Source: Merluccius polli (Eukaryota; Chordata; Actinopteri; Gadiformes; Merlucciidae). Taken from it: a stretch of 64,000 nt of DNA. A model generated the notes under the pieces. That model was not told the DNA's origin. It was given only the letters and a program-made list of their open reading frames with translations, and made no database searches. The position numbers and the translations under genes are program-made. Location: the NCBI GenBank assembly GCA_030340625.1, contig JAOPHQ010000905.1:45001-109000 (forward strand), given 5' to 3'. The first letter of the stretch is position 1, and each line of letters opens with the position of its first letter. Of the stretch, positions 41,991 to 54,717 are shown one piece after another.

Positions 41991-44600
41991 ATGGCGTTGT
42001 CGGCAGGATTACTGGCCTCTGTGTCACTAGTCCCTATTGTAAATGGGGTTGCTCATGTGCCAATTGTTAATGTGGGGGGGCAAGAAGCACGGGTGCAGCC
42101 TCATGCTGCAATTGGAACATTGTGTCCAGTACAAGTGGAAGCTTTGCCTGATGGCATCATGACTGGCCTCATAGAAGGGAATGTAAGTACTCAGGCTGTT
42201 GTTTCCTCGCAACTAGCAGGTACAGATGTGGTAGAAAATGTGTTCCGGGATCTTGATTTATCCCAGCTCTCACCCACTGAACAGGCACAGGTGAGGATGC
42301 TTTTGAAAAATTACAGCTCCGTCTTTGCAGCTGGAGAGGGTGATTTGGGTTGTACAGGGCTAATCACTCATGAAATCCCCTTATTGGATAGCGTCCCCAT
42401 TCGCCAGCGGTATCGCCGCATCCCTCCTGCAGACTACGAGGCGGTTAAACAGCACATCCACCAACTTTTGCAGAATCAGGTAATTCGCGAGAGCAGCAGT
42501 CCATATGCCTCTCCCATAGTGATTGTGAGGAAGAAGGATGGCCAGATCCGGTTGTGTGTTGATTATAGACATCTGAATACTAAGACAAGAAAAGATGCCT
42601 TCCCTCTGCCCCGCATTGAGGAATCATTGGATGCCTTGTGTGGGGCAGAGTGGTTTTCCACATTGGATCTCGCCTCAGGCTACAATCAAGTTCCAGTTGC
42701 TGCAGGAGACAAGTGTAAAACTGCCTTCTGCACCCCTTTCGGGTTGTTTGAATTTAACCGCATGCCATTTGGGTTATGTAATGCGCCAAGCACGTTCCAA
42801 CGTTTAATGGAACGCATGTTTGGAGACCAGCGTTTTCAAACGTTACTACTTTTTTTGGACGACATAATTGTATTTTCATCTACTGTCCAGCAACACCTGG
42901 AAAGGTTGGAGATGGTGCTTGGCAGGCTCCAAAAACAAGGCTTGAAGGCCAAGCTAGAGAAGTGTTGCTTATTCCAACGCCAGGTGAACTATTTGGGACA
43001 TGTTGTCTCCAAGGCTGGTGTGTCCATAGACCCGGCCAAGATTAATGCAGTATCAGAGTGGAGACGCCCTGTTAATGTCACTGACTTGCGATCTTTTTTA
43101 GGTTTTGCTAGTTACTATAGGCGTTTTGTGAAGGGATTCGCTAAAATGGCTGCCCCCCTTGCACCGTCTGGTTGCTGAGGTTGGAGGGACCAAGAAGAAG
43201 CGGGGCTCTAGAGAGCCACTGGAACATCGCTGGACGGAGGAGTGTGAAGGTAGCTTTCAGGGGTTGAAGCAAAGCCTAATCACTGCACCCCGTGTTGGCG
43301 TATGCTGATTTTTCTAGGCCATTTGTGGTGGAGACTGATGCAAGCCATTCTGGGTTGGGGGCTGTACTTAGCCAAGAGTATGACGGCAAACTCAGGCCGG
43401 TAGCATATGCTAGCCGGGGCCTCCGGCCTACGGAGAGAAACATGCAGAATTACAGCTCCATGAAATTGGAGCTGTTGGCATTAAAATGGGCACTGACTGA
43501 CAAGTTTCATGATTATCTGTTGGGACAGAAGTGTACTGTGTACACCGATAACAATCCATTGAGCTACCTTCGAACAGCAAAATTGGGGGCCTTGGAACAG
43601 CGCTGGGCTTCTCAATTAGCAGCATTTGATTTTGAGATTCGTTACCGCCCTGGCCGTGTTAATGGTAATGCTGATGCACTCTCCCGGCAATACAGCATGG
43701 CTGCACACCTGCAATCCGATCGTGGGGACAGCATTGCCACCCGTGCTTCAGGCATGTGTGGGAGATCATAGCCCCCCTCAGGCAAGTCAACTAGCCATCT
43801 CTGTATTCCCCATCACTGATAGGGTAGAGCTTAAACAGTTACAGCAGAATGATCCTGTGATCGCGAGGGTCCTGGAGTTCTTTTCGCAGCAGAGGTACCC
43901 TACTAAGTTAGACCGACAGGGAATGTCTAAGGCCTGCTTGGAGTTACTCAGACAATGGAGCAGACTGTTGCTGAAGGGTGGTGTACTCCATCGTCACATT
44001 AAGTTGCCTGGGGGTGGGGAAGAGGTAGACCAACTCGTGCTACCAAGGGTGCTGCAGGAAATGGTGTTTCGCCAACTCCATGATGAACATGGCCACCCAG
44101 GCAGGGACCGCACCTATGACCTTATTAGGAGGCGTTGTTTCTGGCCTGGTATGAGTGAGGAAATTGAGCGCAGATGTCAGAATTGTAGGCGATGTGCAGT
44201 GGCTAAATCCACCCGACCTCCGGCCCGTGCCCCAATGGCACATTTGATGGCATCAGCGCCTAATCAAATACTAGCCATTGATTTTACTACTATGGAACAC
44301 TCTAGTGACGGGCGTGAGAGTGTTCTAATTATGACTGATGTGTTTTCGAAGTACAGCCAGGCAATACCCACCCGGGACCAAAAGGCACCAACAGTTGCCA
44401 ACATCCTGGTTCATGAGTGGTTTTATCGGTTTGGGGTGCCGGCCAGGATTCATTCCGATCAAGGTCGGAATTTCGAAAGCACACTGATTTCCCAACTTTG
44501 TCAAATTTACGGCGTTCAGAAGACTCACACTGTTCCTTATCACCCACAAGGGAATGGGCAGTGTGAGCGCTTCAATCTGACACTCCATGACCTCCTTTGA
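41991..44600 (+). pseudogene. pol: Gypsy pol copy 3, three frameshifts
   Basis: The RT catalytic region is intact to 43152. One-base expansions then occur at a C run (43153-43158, six instead of five), a C run (43288-43291, four instead of three) and a G run (43724-43727, four instead of three). They break the RT-RNase H connection and the RNase H-integrase linker. The integrase core is readable again from about 43730 to the shared TGA at 44600. Confidence 0.92.
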
Positions 44601-46957
44601 ACTTTGCCTGCGGAACAAAAGAGATCTTGGACGCATCACCTTGCTCAGGTAGTTTTTGCTTACAATACCGCTTGTCACAGTGTTACTGGAGAATCGCCTC
44701 ATTTCCTAATGTTTGGGCAGGTCCCAAGGCTCCCAGTTGATTTTTTGTTGGCAGGGGTGGAGGAACCAACCGATGGTTGGGTTGCAGAGTGGGTAGTGAG
44801 ACACCAACAGGTGTTAAAGGAAACCTACAGCAGGGTCCAGGCTAGATTGGTTAAGGCGGCCGAACTCCGCAAGGAGAAGTATGATCAGTCTGTGCGGGAT
44901 GATGGTTTGAGTGAGGGTTGTCTAGTATACCTGCGGGACCATGCATTTCGTGGGCGCCATAAGATCCAAAATCACTGGTCTTCTACTCTCTATAAAGTGG
45001 TGAGGGCTCCTACTGGTGATGGTGGAATATATGTGTGGCGGGGTAAGTCCGGCCACACGCCACCGAAGTGGCTTTCCTTTGGGGCCCTCCGACACAGGAC
45101 ACGGGTAGATGTAGTTCAAGGTGTTTATTGGAGTTTTACAGGCAAGATGTTATTCGCCGAGCTGATGGTACCTCTTGTCATGACAGTGCTCCTCCTCGAG
45201 TGTGTGTGTTGATGGCTGGTTTATCCTGGGTGCCATGATTGCTCATGCACCACAGGTGTGCAGCCCCACCCAGCCAGAGTCCAATTAGTCCGACTCAGGC
45301 CAGGTGAGGCTGTAAACCAGCCATCAACAACACACACTCCACATAAACCCCCACATATCCCCAACACCAGATTGAGGCCGGGGAGAATCCCCAGCCTCGC
45401 CTACTCCCCCCCCCCCCCCCCCATCCCCCATCCAAGCAAACAAAAAAAAAAAAAACACATACCGGACTCTGAACAGGGTTACCATACCTACAAAAAACCT
45501 GGACTCTTTTCAGGGTTGCCATACCTAAACAAAAAATAAACACAGCCCCCCAAACCCCACTACCTCCACACCTCCCCAGGGTCACACGCCCACCCCACCC
45601 CTCCGTCCCGGAGACCGGAGGCCTGGGGCTGCTGCTCCGGCTGGCGGAGGTGTCTCTGGGGTAGCTGGTTGCAGGGGCTGGCTGGATGGGCTCGGAGGAG
45701 GCCCGACAGCTGGGCCGCGGAGGTAGCTCTCGGAGGGCCTGGAACAGTTCGTAGTCACCCCCCCTCCACCAGGGCGACGAGGCATGATCCCTCCCATCTC
45801 CTCCTGGAGCATGGGGCCTTGGGCTCCTGGTCCCCTGGCAGAGGGGCGGCTGGCCTGGGCTGCTCCAGGCTGGATCCGGGGGAGGCTAGCTGCAGACGGT
45901 TGCCGGTGGCGGTCGCTGCGCTGCCTCCCCACTCCTCCGCTGGCCGTCGCTGCCGTTCAGGGGGAGCTGGTGCTGGGGTGGCTGTCCTCGCCGCGGCTGG
46001 TGGCTCCAGTGTAGCTTGGACAGCCCTTCCGTGTCCCGTCCTGGTCGGAGGAGCCCCACGTTGGGCGCCAGTGTGGCGGGGTAAGTCCGGCCACACGCCA
46101 CCGAAGTGGCTTTCCTTTGGGGCCCTCCGACACAGGACACGGGTAGATGTAGTTCAAGGTGTTTATTGGAGTTTTACAGGCAAGATGTTATTCGCCGAGC
46201 TGATGGTACCTCTTGTCATGACAGTGCTCCTCCTCGAGTGTGTGTGTTGATGGCTGGTTTATCCTGGGTGCCATGATTGCTCATGCACCACAGGTGTGCA
46301 GCCCCACCCAGCCAGAGTCCAATTAGTCCGACTCAGGCCAGGTGAGGCTGTAAACCAGCCATCAACAACACACACTCCACATAAACCCCCACATATGCTA
46401 TAGCTAGCCTGCAGACGCCCACATGTGTGAAACATGTACACAGGTCACAACTGAAACGTGCACCCGATCTAGCACTACAACAGGGCCTGGTAGACCAGGG
46501 GTTAGGAGGGTTAGATGTAGAGGTAGGTCCTGACTATTCTTTTCCACCTATTGCGATAACGCACACCGCAATGGCCCCTAGGGACCGACCCCCAGTTACC
46601 ACTGGGATGCAGGGCGTGTTGCCTTCACCTGACACTGAGTGTGTCGAGGTTCCTGGTGCTGGGCGGCTAGACCATGATGGACCGTCAAACTCCACTACTC
46701 CTTCAATCCCCATAGAACTAAGTAATGGGGATCTTGACCCTAGGTCAGATGAGGCACCGGTACCCTGTTCGTTACCCCAACAGACTGAGGGGCTGCGACG
46801 AACCACCCGCACTACTGCGGGACAACATTCAAACCCATACCGCTTGCCAAATATTAGTAGCAGTGTGCATAATATCACTTCCCTTTCAGGCATTGAAGGC
46901 CCACTACTTCCCTGTCCCCAACAGGATACTGGTGACCCCTTTAGACCCTGGCTTTAG
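44601..46957 (+). pseudogene. Gypsy integrase tail, copy 3, split by full short LTR element
   Basis: Same layout as copy 2. The C-terminal tail after the insertion (46398-46957) is uninterrupted, as in copies 1 and 4. Confidence 0.83.
45034..46393 (-). mobile_element. Short non-autonomous LTR element in Gypsy copy 3
   Basis: LTRs 45034-45355 and 46072-46393, primer-binding site (complement) 46053-46070, TATG on both sides (45030-45033, 46394-46397). It differs from the copy-2 insertion mainly in homopolymer lengths. Confidence 0.9.
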
Positions 46958-47012
46958 GTTATAGCCTTAGGTGGCATCATCGGGACGATGATAAAAACAA
47001 CAGGGGGAAGAT

Positions 47013-48279
47013 TGTGGTAGGATGAGGCATTGCCGAGGTTGGAATGGGGGGCGTGGCAGCAAGTTAACAATCAGCGCAGCTACCTTTAAGTTACCGGTGT
47101 TGAGCATTAGACCACCATGTTGCAGCTCTTGTGCTTTTGCCGAGACGTGATTGTTTAGTTGTGCTGGGAAGTTCTTTGAGAACTTCCGCGGTTGAAATTG
47201 GGCCTGAATAGCCTCACGTTTGAGGTAAGTGAATGGGGAAAAGGGCTTTTGTGCAGTGGGTAACTTGTGGGTTTGGGACGCAGCATTAATGTGCGCCTCT
47301 CTCTGGTATCACAGGGTGTGTTGTGTGGAACCACGGTAGTGTTTCCTGGTCCTGGTTGCCTAAAACGCATCACCGCAGGTTTGCTATGCGAGCATTAAGC
47401 TCTGTTTCTTAGGTAGGTACTCCATTTTTATTATTGCAGAGTGTAATTCTGTTTTTTTAATTACAGAACCTTGTTGGCTGCTGCTTTGCTGCTTCGTTGG
47501 GTTGCGGTGTACTTTCGATCTGATGTCTGTCTTGCGGAGTTGCCTCGCAAACATCTAAGCTGCTACTGTCTGTCGCTGCTACTCGCTGCTACTCGCTGCT
47601 ATTCGTCTCAGCTTGCTCTACGCTACCTTCACGGGCTTACTCCAGGGCTGCTTTTCTGTGCTGGGGTCGCGGGACTGCGCCGTGTGTTGGCTGAGTGTCC
47701 GTGGTTTACTGTCTTAGCGTGGTGTGTGCATTTCGTGTGTGTGTGTGTGCGTGAATGAATGGTGAAGGCTGTTTCCAGTGCTAACTGTGGTGTGGTCGTG
47801 TGTTGTCTATCTGTTTTTGTTTGTTTGTCATTGTTAATTTCATTTTCTTATCGATACCAGAGCCCACAATTTATGTGGGATTACTTTCTTTTTTTCCTTT
47901 TAGTATTGCACTGCAATGGTACAGTAGGCCTACTGTTCTGGGTATCGACATCTAGCGGGGGCAAGTGTGCTGGCTGTTCCTTGTATTTGTGTGCTGTTTT
48001 CTGTGTATGGGGTTATCTTAAGTTTGCTCTGTGTGTTTATTATTTTGGTTTGTAATTTATTTGTTTGCATTTCGGTATGATTTTGTAGTGTGTTTTCCTT
48101 CATACTTGTTTTCTTTTAGGAAAGGGGAACTGTGAACGCCAGTAGTATACTGCTGCCCTCTGAGGCCCAGTCGGCTTGAACAAGCCATGTACTAGTTGCC
48201 ATTTTGCCAAGTTTTATATCGAACCTCTAAAATAAAATAATTGCATTTGAGGAATCCTGTGTCTGGTTACATTCATTCA
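47013..48279 (+). mobile_element. Gypsy LTR5 (shared by copies 3 and 4)
   Basis: 3'-type LTR. I noticed no private base change. Confidence 0.95.
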
Positions 48280-48353
48280 TTTGAGTGGCTTGTTCTGGGG
48301 ATTAAAATCAGTTTATTTTAAGGGTGAAATTGTAAGCTTTGGGGCGGTCACAA

Positions 48354-50960
48354 ATGGCGTTGTCGGCAGGATTACTGGCCTCTGTGTCACTAGTCCCTAT
48401 TGTAAATGGGGTTGCTCATGTGCCAATTGTTAATGTGGGGGGGCAAGAAGCACGGGTGCAGCCTCATGCTGCAATTGGAACATTGTGTCCAGTACAAGTG
48501 GAAGCTTTGCCTGATGGCATCATGACTGGCCTCATAGAAGGGAATGTAAGTACTCAGGCTGTTGTTTCCTCGCAACTAGCAGGTACAGATGTGGTAGAAA
48601 ATGTGTTCCGGGATCTTGATTTATCCCAGCTCTCACCCACTGAACAGGCACAGGTGAGGATGCTTTTGAAAAATTACAGCTCCGTCTTTGCAGCTGGAGA
48701 GGGTGATTTGGGTTGTACAGGGCTAATCACTCATGAAATCCCCTTATTGGATAGCGTCCCCATTCGCCAGCGGTATCGCCGCATCCCTCCTGCAGACTAC
48801 GAGGCGGTTAAACAGCACATCCACCAACTTTTGCAGAATCAGGTAATTCGCGAGAGCAGCAGTCCATATGCCTCTCCCATAGTGATTGTGAGGAAGAAGG
48901 ATGGCCAGATCCGGTTGTGTGTTGATTATAGACATCTGAATACTAAGACAAGAAAAGATGCCTTCCCTCTGCCCCGCATTGAGGAATCATTGGATGCCTT
49001 GTGTGGGGCAGAGTGGTTTTCCACATTGGATCTCGCCTCAGGCTACAATCAAGTTCCAGTTGCTGCAGGAGACAAGTGTAAAACTGCCTTCTGCACCCCT
49101 TTCGGGTTGTTTGAATTTAACCGCATGCCATTTGGGTTATGTAATGCGCCAAGCACGTTCCAACGTTTAATGGAACGCATGTTTGGAGACCAGCGTTTTC
49201 AAACGTTACTACTTTTTTTGGACGACATAATTGTATTTTCATCTACTGTCCAGCAACACCTGGAAAGGTTGGAGATGGTGCTTGGCAGGCTCCAAAAACA
49301 AGGCTTGAAGGCCAAGCTAGAGAAGTGTTGCTTATTCCAACGCCAGGTGAACTATTTGGGACATGTTGTCTCCAAGGCTGGTGTGTCCATAGACCCGGCC
49401 AAGATTAATGCAGTATCAGAGTGGAGACGCCCTGTTAATGTCACTGACTTGCGATCTTTTTTAGGTTTTGCTAGTTACTATAGGCGTTTTGTGAAGGGAT
49501 TCGCTAAAATGGCTGCCCCCTTGCACCGTCTGGTTGCTGAGGTTGGAGGGACCAAGAAGAAGCGGGGCTCTAGAGAGCCACTGGAACATCGCTGGACGGA
49601 GGAGTGTGAAGGTAGCTTTCAGGGGTTGAAGCAAAGCCTAATCACTGCACCCGTGTTGGCGTATGCTGATTTTTCTAGGCCATTTGTGGTGGAGACTGAT
49701 GCAAGCCATTCTGGGTTGGGGGCTGTACTTAGCCAAGAGTATGACGGCAAACTCAGGCCGGTAGCATATGCTAGCCGGGGCCTCCGGCCTACGGAGAGAA
49801 ACATGCAGAATTACAGCTCCATGAAATTGGAGCTGTTGGCATTAAAATGGGCACTGACTGACAAGTTTCATGATTATCTGTTGGGACAGAAGTGTACTGT
49901 GTACACCGATAACAATCCATTGAGCTACCTTCGAACAGCAAAATTGGGGGCCTTGGAACAGCGCTGGGCTTCTCAATTAGCAGCATTTGATTTTGAGATT
50001 CGTTACCGCCCTGGCCGTGTTAATGGTAATGCTGATGCACTCTCCCGGCAATACAGCATGGCTGCACACCTGCAATCCGATCGTGGGACAGCATTGCCAC
50101 CCGTGCTTCAGGCATGTGTGGGAGATCATAGCCCCCCTCAGGCAAGTCAACTAGCCATCTCTGTATTCCCCATCACTGATAGGGTAGAGCTTAAACAGTT
50201 ACAGCAGAATGATCCTGTGATCGCGAGGGTCCTGGAGTTCTTTTCGCAGCAGAGGTACCCTACTAAGTTAGACCGACAGGGAATGTCTAAGGCCTGCTTG
50301 GAGTTACTCAGACAATGGAGCAGACTGTTGCTGAAGGGTGGTGTACTCCATCGTCACATTAAGTTGCCTGGGGGTGGGGAAGAGGTAGACCAACTCGTGC
50401 TACCAAGGGTGCTGCAGGAAATGGTGTTTCGCCAACTCCATGATGAACATGGCCACCCAGGCAGGGACCGCACCTATGACCTTATTAGGAGGCGTTGTTT
50501 CTGGCCTGGTATGAGTGAGGAAATTGAGCGCAGATGTCAGAATTGTAGGCGATGTGCAGTGGCTAAATCCACCCGACCTCCGGCCCGTGCCCCAATGGCA
50601 CATTTGATGGCATCAGCGCCTAATCAAATACTAGCCATTGATTTTACTACTATGGAACACTCTAGTGACGGGCGTGAGAGTGTTCTAATTATGACTGATG
50701 TGTTTTCGAAGTACAGCCAGGCAATACCCACCCGGGACCAAAAGGCACCAACAGTTGCCAACATCCTGGTTCATGAGTGGTTTTATCGGTTTGGGGTGCC
50801 GGCCAGGATTCATTCCGATCAAGGTCGGAATTTCGAAAGCACACTGATTTCCCAACTTTGTCAAATTTACGGCGTTCAGAAGACTCACACTGTTCCTTAT
50901 CACCCACAAGGGAATGGGCAGTGTGAGCGCTTCAATCTGACACTCCATGACCTCCTTTGA
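48354..50960 (+). pseudogene. pol: Gypsy pol copy 4 (RT-RH-integrase core), premature TGA
   Basis: The translation appears identical to copy 1 over all 868 codons from the ATG, with every RT, RNase H and integrase motif present, and ends at the shared TGA (50958-50960). Confidence 0.93.
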
Positions 50961-53322
50961 ACTTTGCCTGCGGAACAAAAGAGATCTTGGACGCATCACC
51001 TTGCTCAGGTAGTTTTTGCTTACAATACCGCTTGTCACAGTGTTACTGGAGAATCGCCTCATTTTCCTAATGTTTGGGCAGGTCCCAAGGCTCCCAGTTG
51101 ATTTTTTGTTGGCAGGGGTGGAGGAACCAACCGATGGTTGGGTTGCAGAGTGGGTAGTGAGACACCAACAGGTGTTAAAGGAAACCTACAGCAGGGTCCA
51201 GGCTAGATTGGTTAAGGCGGCCGAACTCCGCAAGGAGAAGTATGATCAGTCTGTGCGGGATGATGGTTTGAGTGAGGGTTGTCTAGTATACCTGCGGGAC
51301 CATGCATTTCGTGGGCGCCATAAGATCCAAAATCACTGGTCTTCTACTCTCTATAAAGTGGTGAGGGCTCCTACTGGTGATGGTGGAATATATGTGTGGC
51401 GGGGTAAGTCCGGCCACACGCCACCGAAGTGGCTTTCCTTTGGGGCCCTCCGACACAGGACACGGGTAGATGTAGTTCAAGGTGTTTATTGGAGTTTTAC
51501 AGGCAAGATGTTATTCGCCGAGCTGATGGTACCTCTTGTCATGACAGTGCTCCTCCTCGAGTGTGTGTGTTGATGGCTGGTTTATCCTGGGTGCCATGAT
51601 TGCTCATGCACCACAGGTGTGCAGCCCCACCCAGCCAGAGTCCAATTAGTCCGACTCAGGCCAGGTGAGGCTGTAAACCAGCCATCAACAACACACACTC
51701 CACATAAACCCCCACATATCCCCAACACCAGATTGAGGCCGGGGAGAATCCCCAGCCTCGCCTACTCCCCCCCCCCCCCCCCCCCCATCCCCCATCCAAG
51801 CAAACAAAAAAAAAAAAAAACACATACCGGACTCTGAACAGGGTTACCATACCTACAAAAAACCTGGACTCTTTTCAGGGTTGCCATACCTAAACAAAAA
51901 ATAAACACAGCCCCCCAAACCCCACTACCTCCACACCTCCCCAGGGTCACACGCCCACCCCACCCCTCCGTCCCGGAGACCGGAGGCCTGGGGCTGCTGC
52001 TCCGGCTGGCGGAGGTGTCTCTGGGGTAGCTGGTTGCAGGGGCTGGCTGGATGGGCTCGGAGGAGGCCCGACAGCTGGGCCGCGGAGGTAGCTCTCGGAG
52101 GGCCTGGAACAGTTCGTAGTCACCCCCCCTCCACCAGGGCGACGAGGCATGATCCCTCCCATCTCCTCCTGGAGCATGGGGCCTTGGGCTCCTGGTCCCC
52201 TGGCAGAGGGGCGGCTGGCCTGGGCTGCTCCAGGCTGGATCCGGGGGAGGCTAGCTGCAGACGGTTGCCGGTGGCGGTCGCTGCGCTGCCTCCCCACTCC
52301 TCCGCTGGCCGTCGCTGCCGTTCAGGGGGAGCTGGTGCTGGGGTGGCTGTCCTCGCCGCGGCTGGTGGCTCCAGTGTAGCTTGGACAGCCCTTCCGTGTC
52401 CCGTCCTGGTCGGAGGAGCCCCACGTTGGGCGCCAGTGTGGCGGGGTAAGTCCGGCCACACGCCACCGAAGTGGCTTTCCTTTGGGGCCCTCCGACACAG
52501 GACACGGGTAGATGTAGTTCAAGGTGTTTATTGGAGTTTTACAGGCAAGATGTTATTCGCCGAGCTGATGGTACCTCTTGTCATGACAGTGCTCCTCCTC
52601 GAGTGTGTGTGTTGATGGCTGGTTTATCCTGGGTGCCATGATTGCTCATGCACCACAGGTGTGCAGCCCCACCCAGCCAGAGTCCAATTAGTCCGACTCA
52701 GGCCAGGTGAGGCTGTAAACCAGCCATCAACAACACACACTCCACATAAACCCCCACATATGCTATAGCTAGCCTGCAGACGCCCACATGTGTGAAACAT
52801 GTACACAGGTCACAACTGAAACGTGCACCCGATCTAGCACTACAACAGGGCCTGGTAGACCAGGGGTTAGGAGGGTTAGATGTAGAGGTAGGTCCTGACT
52901 ATTCTTTTCCACCTATTGCGATAACGCACACCGCAATGGCCTCTAGGGACCGACCCCCAGTTACCACTGGGATGCAGGGCGTGTTGCCTTCACCTGACAC
53001 TGAGTGTGTCGAGGTTCCTGGTGCTGGGCGGCTAGACCATGATGGACCGTCAAACTCCACTACTCCTTCAATCCCCATAGAACTAAGTAATGGGGATCTT
53101 GACCCTAGGTCAGATGAGGCACCGGTACCCTGTTCGTTACCCCAACAGACTGAGGGGCTGCGACGAACCACCCGCACTACTGCGGGACAACATTCAAACC
53201 CATACCGCTTGCCAAATATTAGTAGCAGTGTGCATAATATCACTTCCCTTTCAGGCATTGAAGGCCCACTACTTCCCTGTCCCCAACAGGATACTGGTGA
53301 CCCCTTTAGACCCTGGCTTTAG
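50961..53322 (+). pseudogene. Gypsy integrase tail, copy 4, split by full short LTR element
   Basis: An extra T (run of four at 51062-51065 against three elsewhere) shifts the frame just before the MFGQVPRLPVDF segment. The tail after the insertion has one coding change (MASRDRP where the others have MAPRDRP, near 52941). Confidence 0.83.
51395..52758 (-). mobile_element. Short non-autonomous LTR element in Gypsy copy 4
   Basis: LTRs 51395-51716 and 52437-52758, primer-binding site (complement) 52418-52435, TATG on both sides. The interior C run is the longest of the three full copies. Confidence 0.9.
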
Positions 53323-53377
53323 GTTATAGCCTTAGGTGGCATCATCGGGACGATGATAAAAACAACAGGGGGAAGAT

Positions 53378-54644
53378 TGTGGTAGGATGAGGCATTGCCG
53401 AGGTTGGAATGGGGGGCGTGGCAGCAAGTTAACAATCAGCGCAGCTACCTTTAAGTTACCGGTGTTGAGCATTAGACCACCATGTTGCAGCTCTTGTGCT
53501 TTTGCCGAGACGTGATTGTTTAGTTGTGCTGGGAAGTTCTTTGAGAACTTCCGCGGTTGAAATTGGGCCTGAATAGCCTCACGTTTGAGGTAAGTGAATG
53601 GGGAAAAGGGCTTTTGTGCAGTGGGTAACTTGTGGGTTTGGGACGCAGCATTAATGTGCGCCTCTCTCTGGTATCACAGGGTGTGTTGTGTGGAACCACG
53701 GTAGTGTTTCCTGGTCCTGGTTGCCTAAAACGCATCACCGCAGGTTTGCTATGCGAGCATTAAGCTCTGTTTCTTAGGTAGGTACTCCATTTTTATTATT
53801 GCAGAGTGTAATTCTGTTTTTTTAATTACAGAACCTTGTTGGCTGCTGCTTTGCTGCTTCGTTGGGTTGCGGTGTACTTTCGATCTGATGTCTGTCTTGC
53901 GGAGTTGCCTCGCAAACATCTAAGCTGCTACTGTCTGTCGCTGCTACTCGCTGCTACTCGCTGCTATTCGTCTCAGCTTGCTCTACGCTACCTTCACGGG
54001 CTTACTCCAGGGCTGCTTTTCTGTGCTGGGGTCGCGGGACTGCGCCGTGTGTTGGCTGAGTGTCCGTGGTTTACTGTCTTAGCGTGGTGTGTGCATTTCG
54101 TGTGTGTGTGTGTGCGTGAATGAATGGTGAAGGCTGTTTCCAGTGCTAACTGTGGTGTGGTCGTGTGTTGTCTATCTGTTTTTGTTTGTTTGTCATTGTT
54201 AATTTCATTTTCTTATCGATACCAGAGCCCACAATTTATGTGGGATTACTTTCTTTTTTTCCTTTTAGTATTGCACTGCAATGGTACAGTAGGCCTACTG
54301 TTCTGGGTATCGACATCTAGCGGGGGCAAGTGTGCTGGCTGTTCCTTGTATTTGTGTGCTGTTTTCTGTGTATGGGGTTATCTTAAGTTTGCTCTGTGTG
54401 TTTATTATTTTGGTTTGTAATTTATTTGTTTGCATTTCGGTATGATTTTGTAGTGTGTTTTCCTTCATACTTGTTTTCTTTTAGGAAAGGGGAACTGTGA
54501 ACGCCAGTAGTATACTGCTGCCCTCTGAGGCCCAGTCGGCTTGAACAAGCCATGTACTAGTTGCCATTTTGCCAAGTTTTATATCGAACCTCTAAAATAA
54601 AATAATTGCATTTGAGGAATCCTGTGTCTGGTTACATTCATTCA
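53378..54644 (+). mobile_element. Gypsy LTR6 (3' end of the array)
   Basis: 3'-type LTR and the last of the array. It is followed not by host DNA but by the 73-bp Gypsy leader. Confidence 0.95.
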
Positions 54645-54717
54645 TTTGAGTGGCTTGTTCTGGGGATTAAAATCAGTTTATTTTAAGGGTGAAATTGTAA
54701 GCTTTGGGGCGGTCACA
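54645..54717 (+). mobile_element. Orphan Gypsy leader after LTR6
   Basis: Same 73 bases as at 30231-30303. Homology ends after GGTCACA at 54717, the very base at which the leader joins pol in the four full copies. Unrelated sequence (CCTGTCCATC...) follows. Confidence 0.88.
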
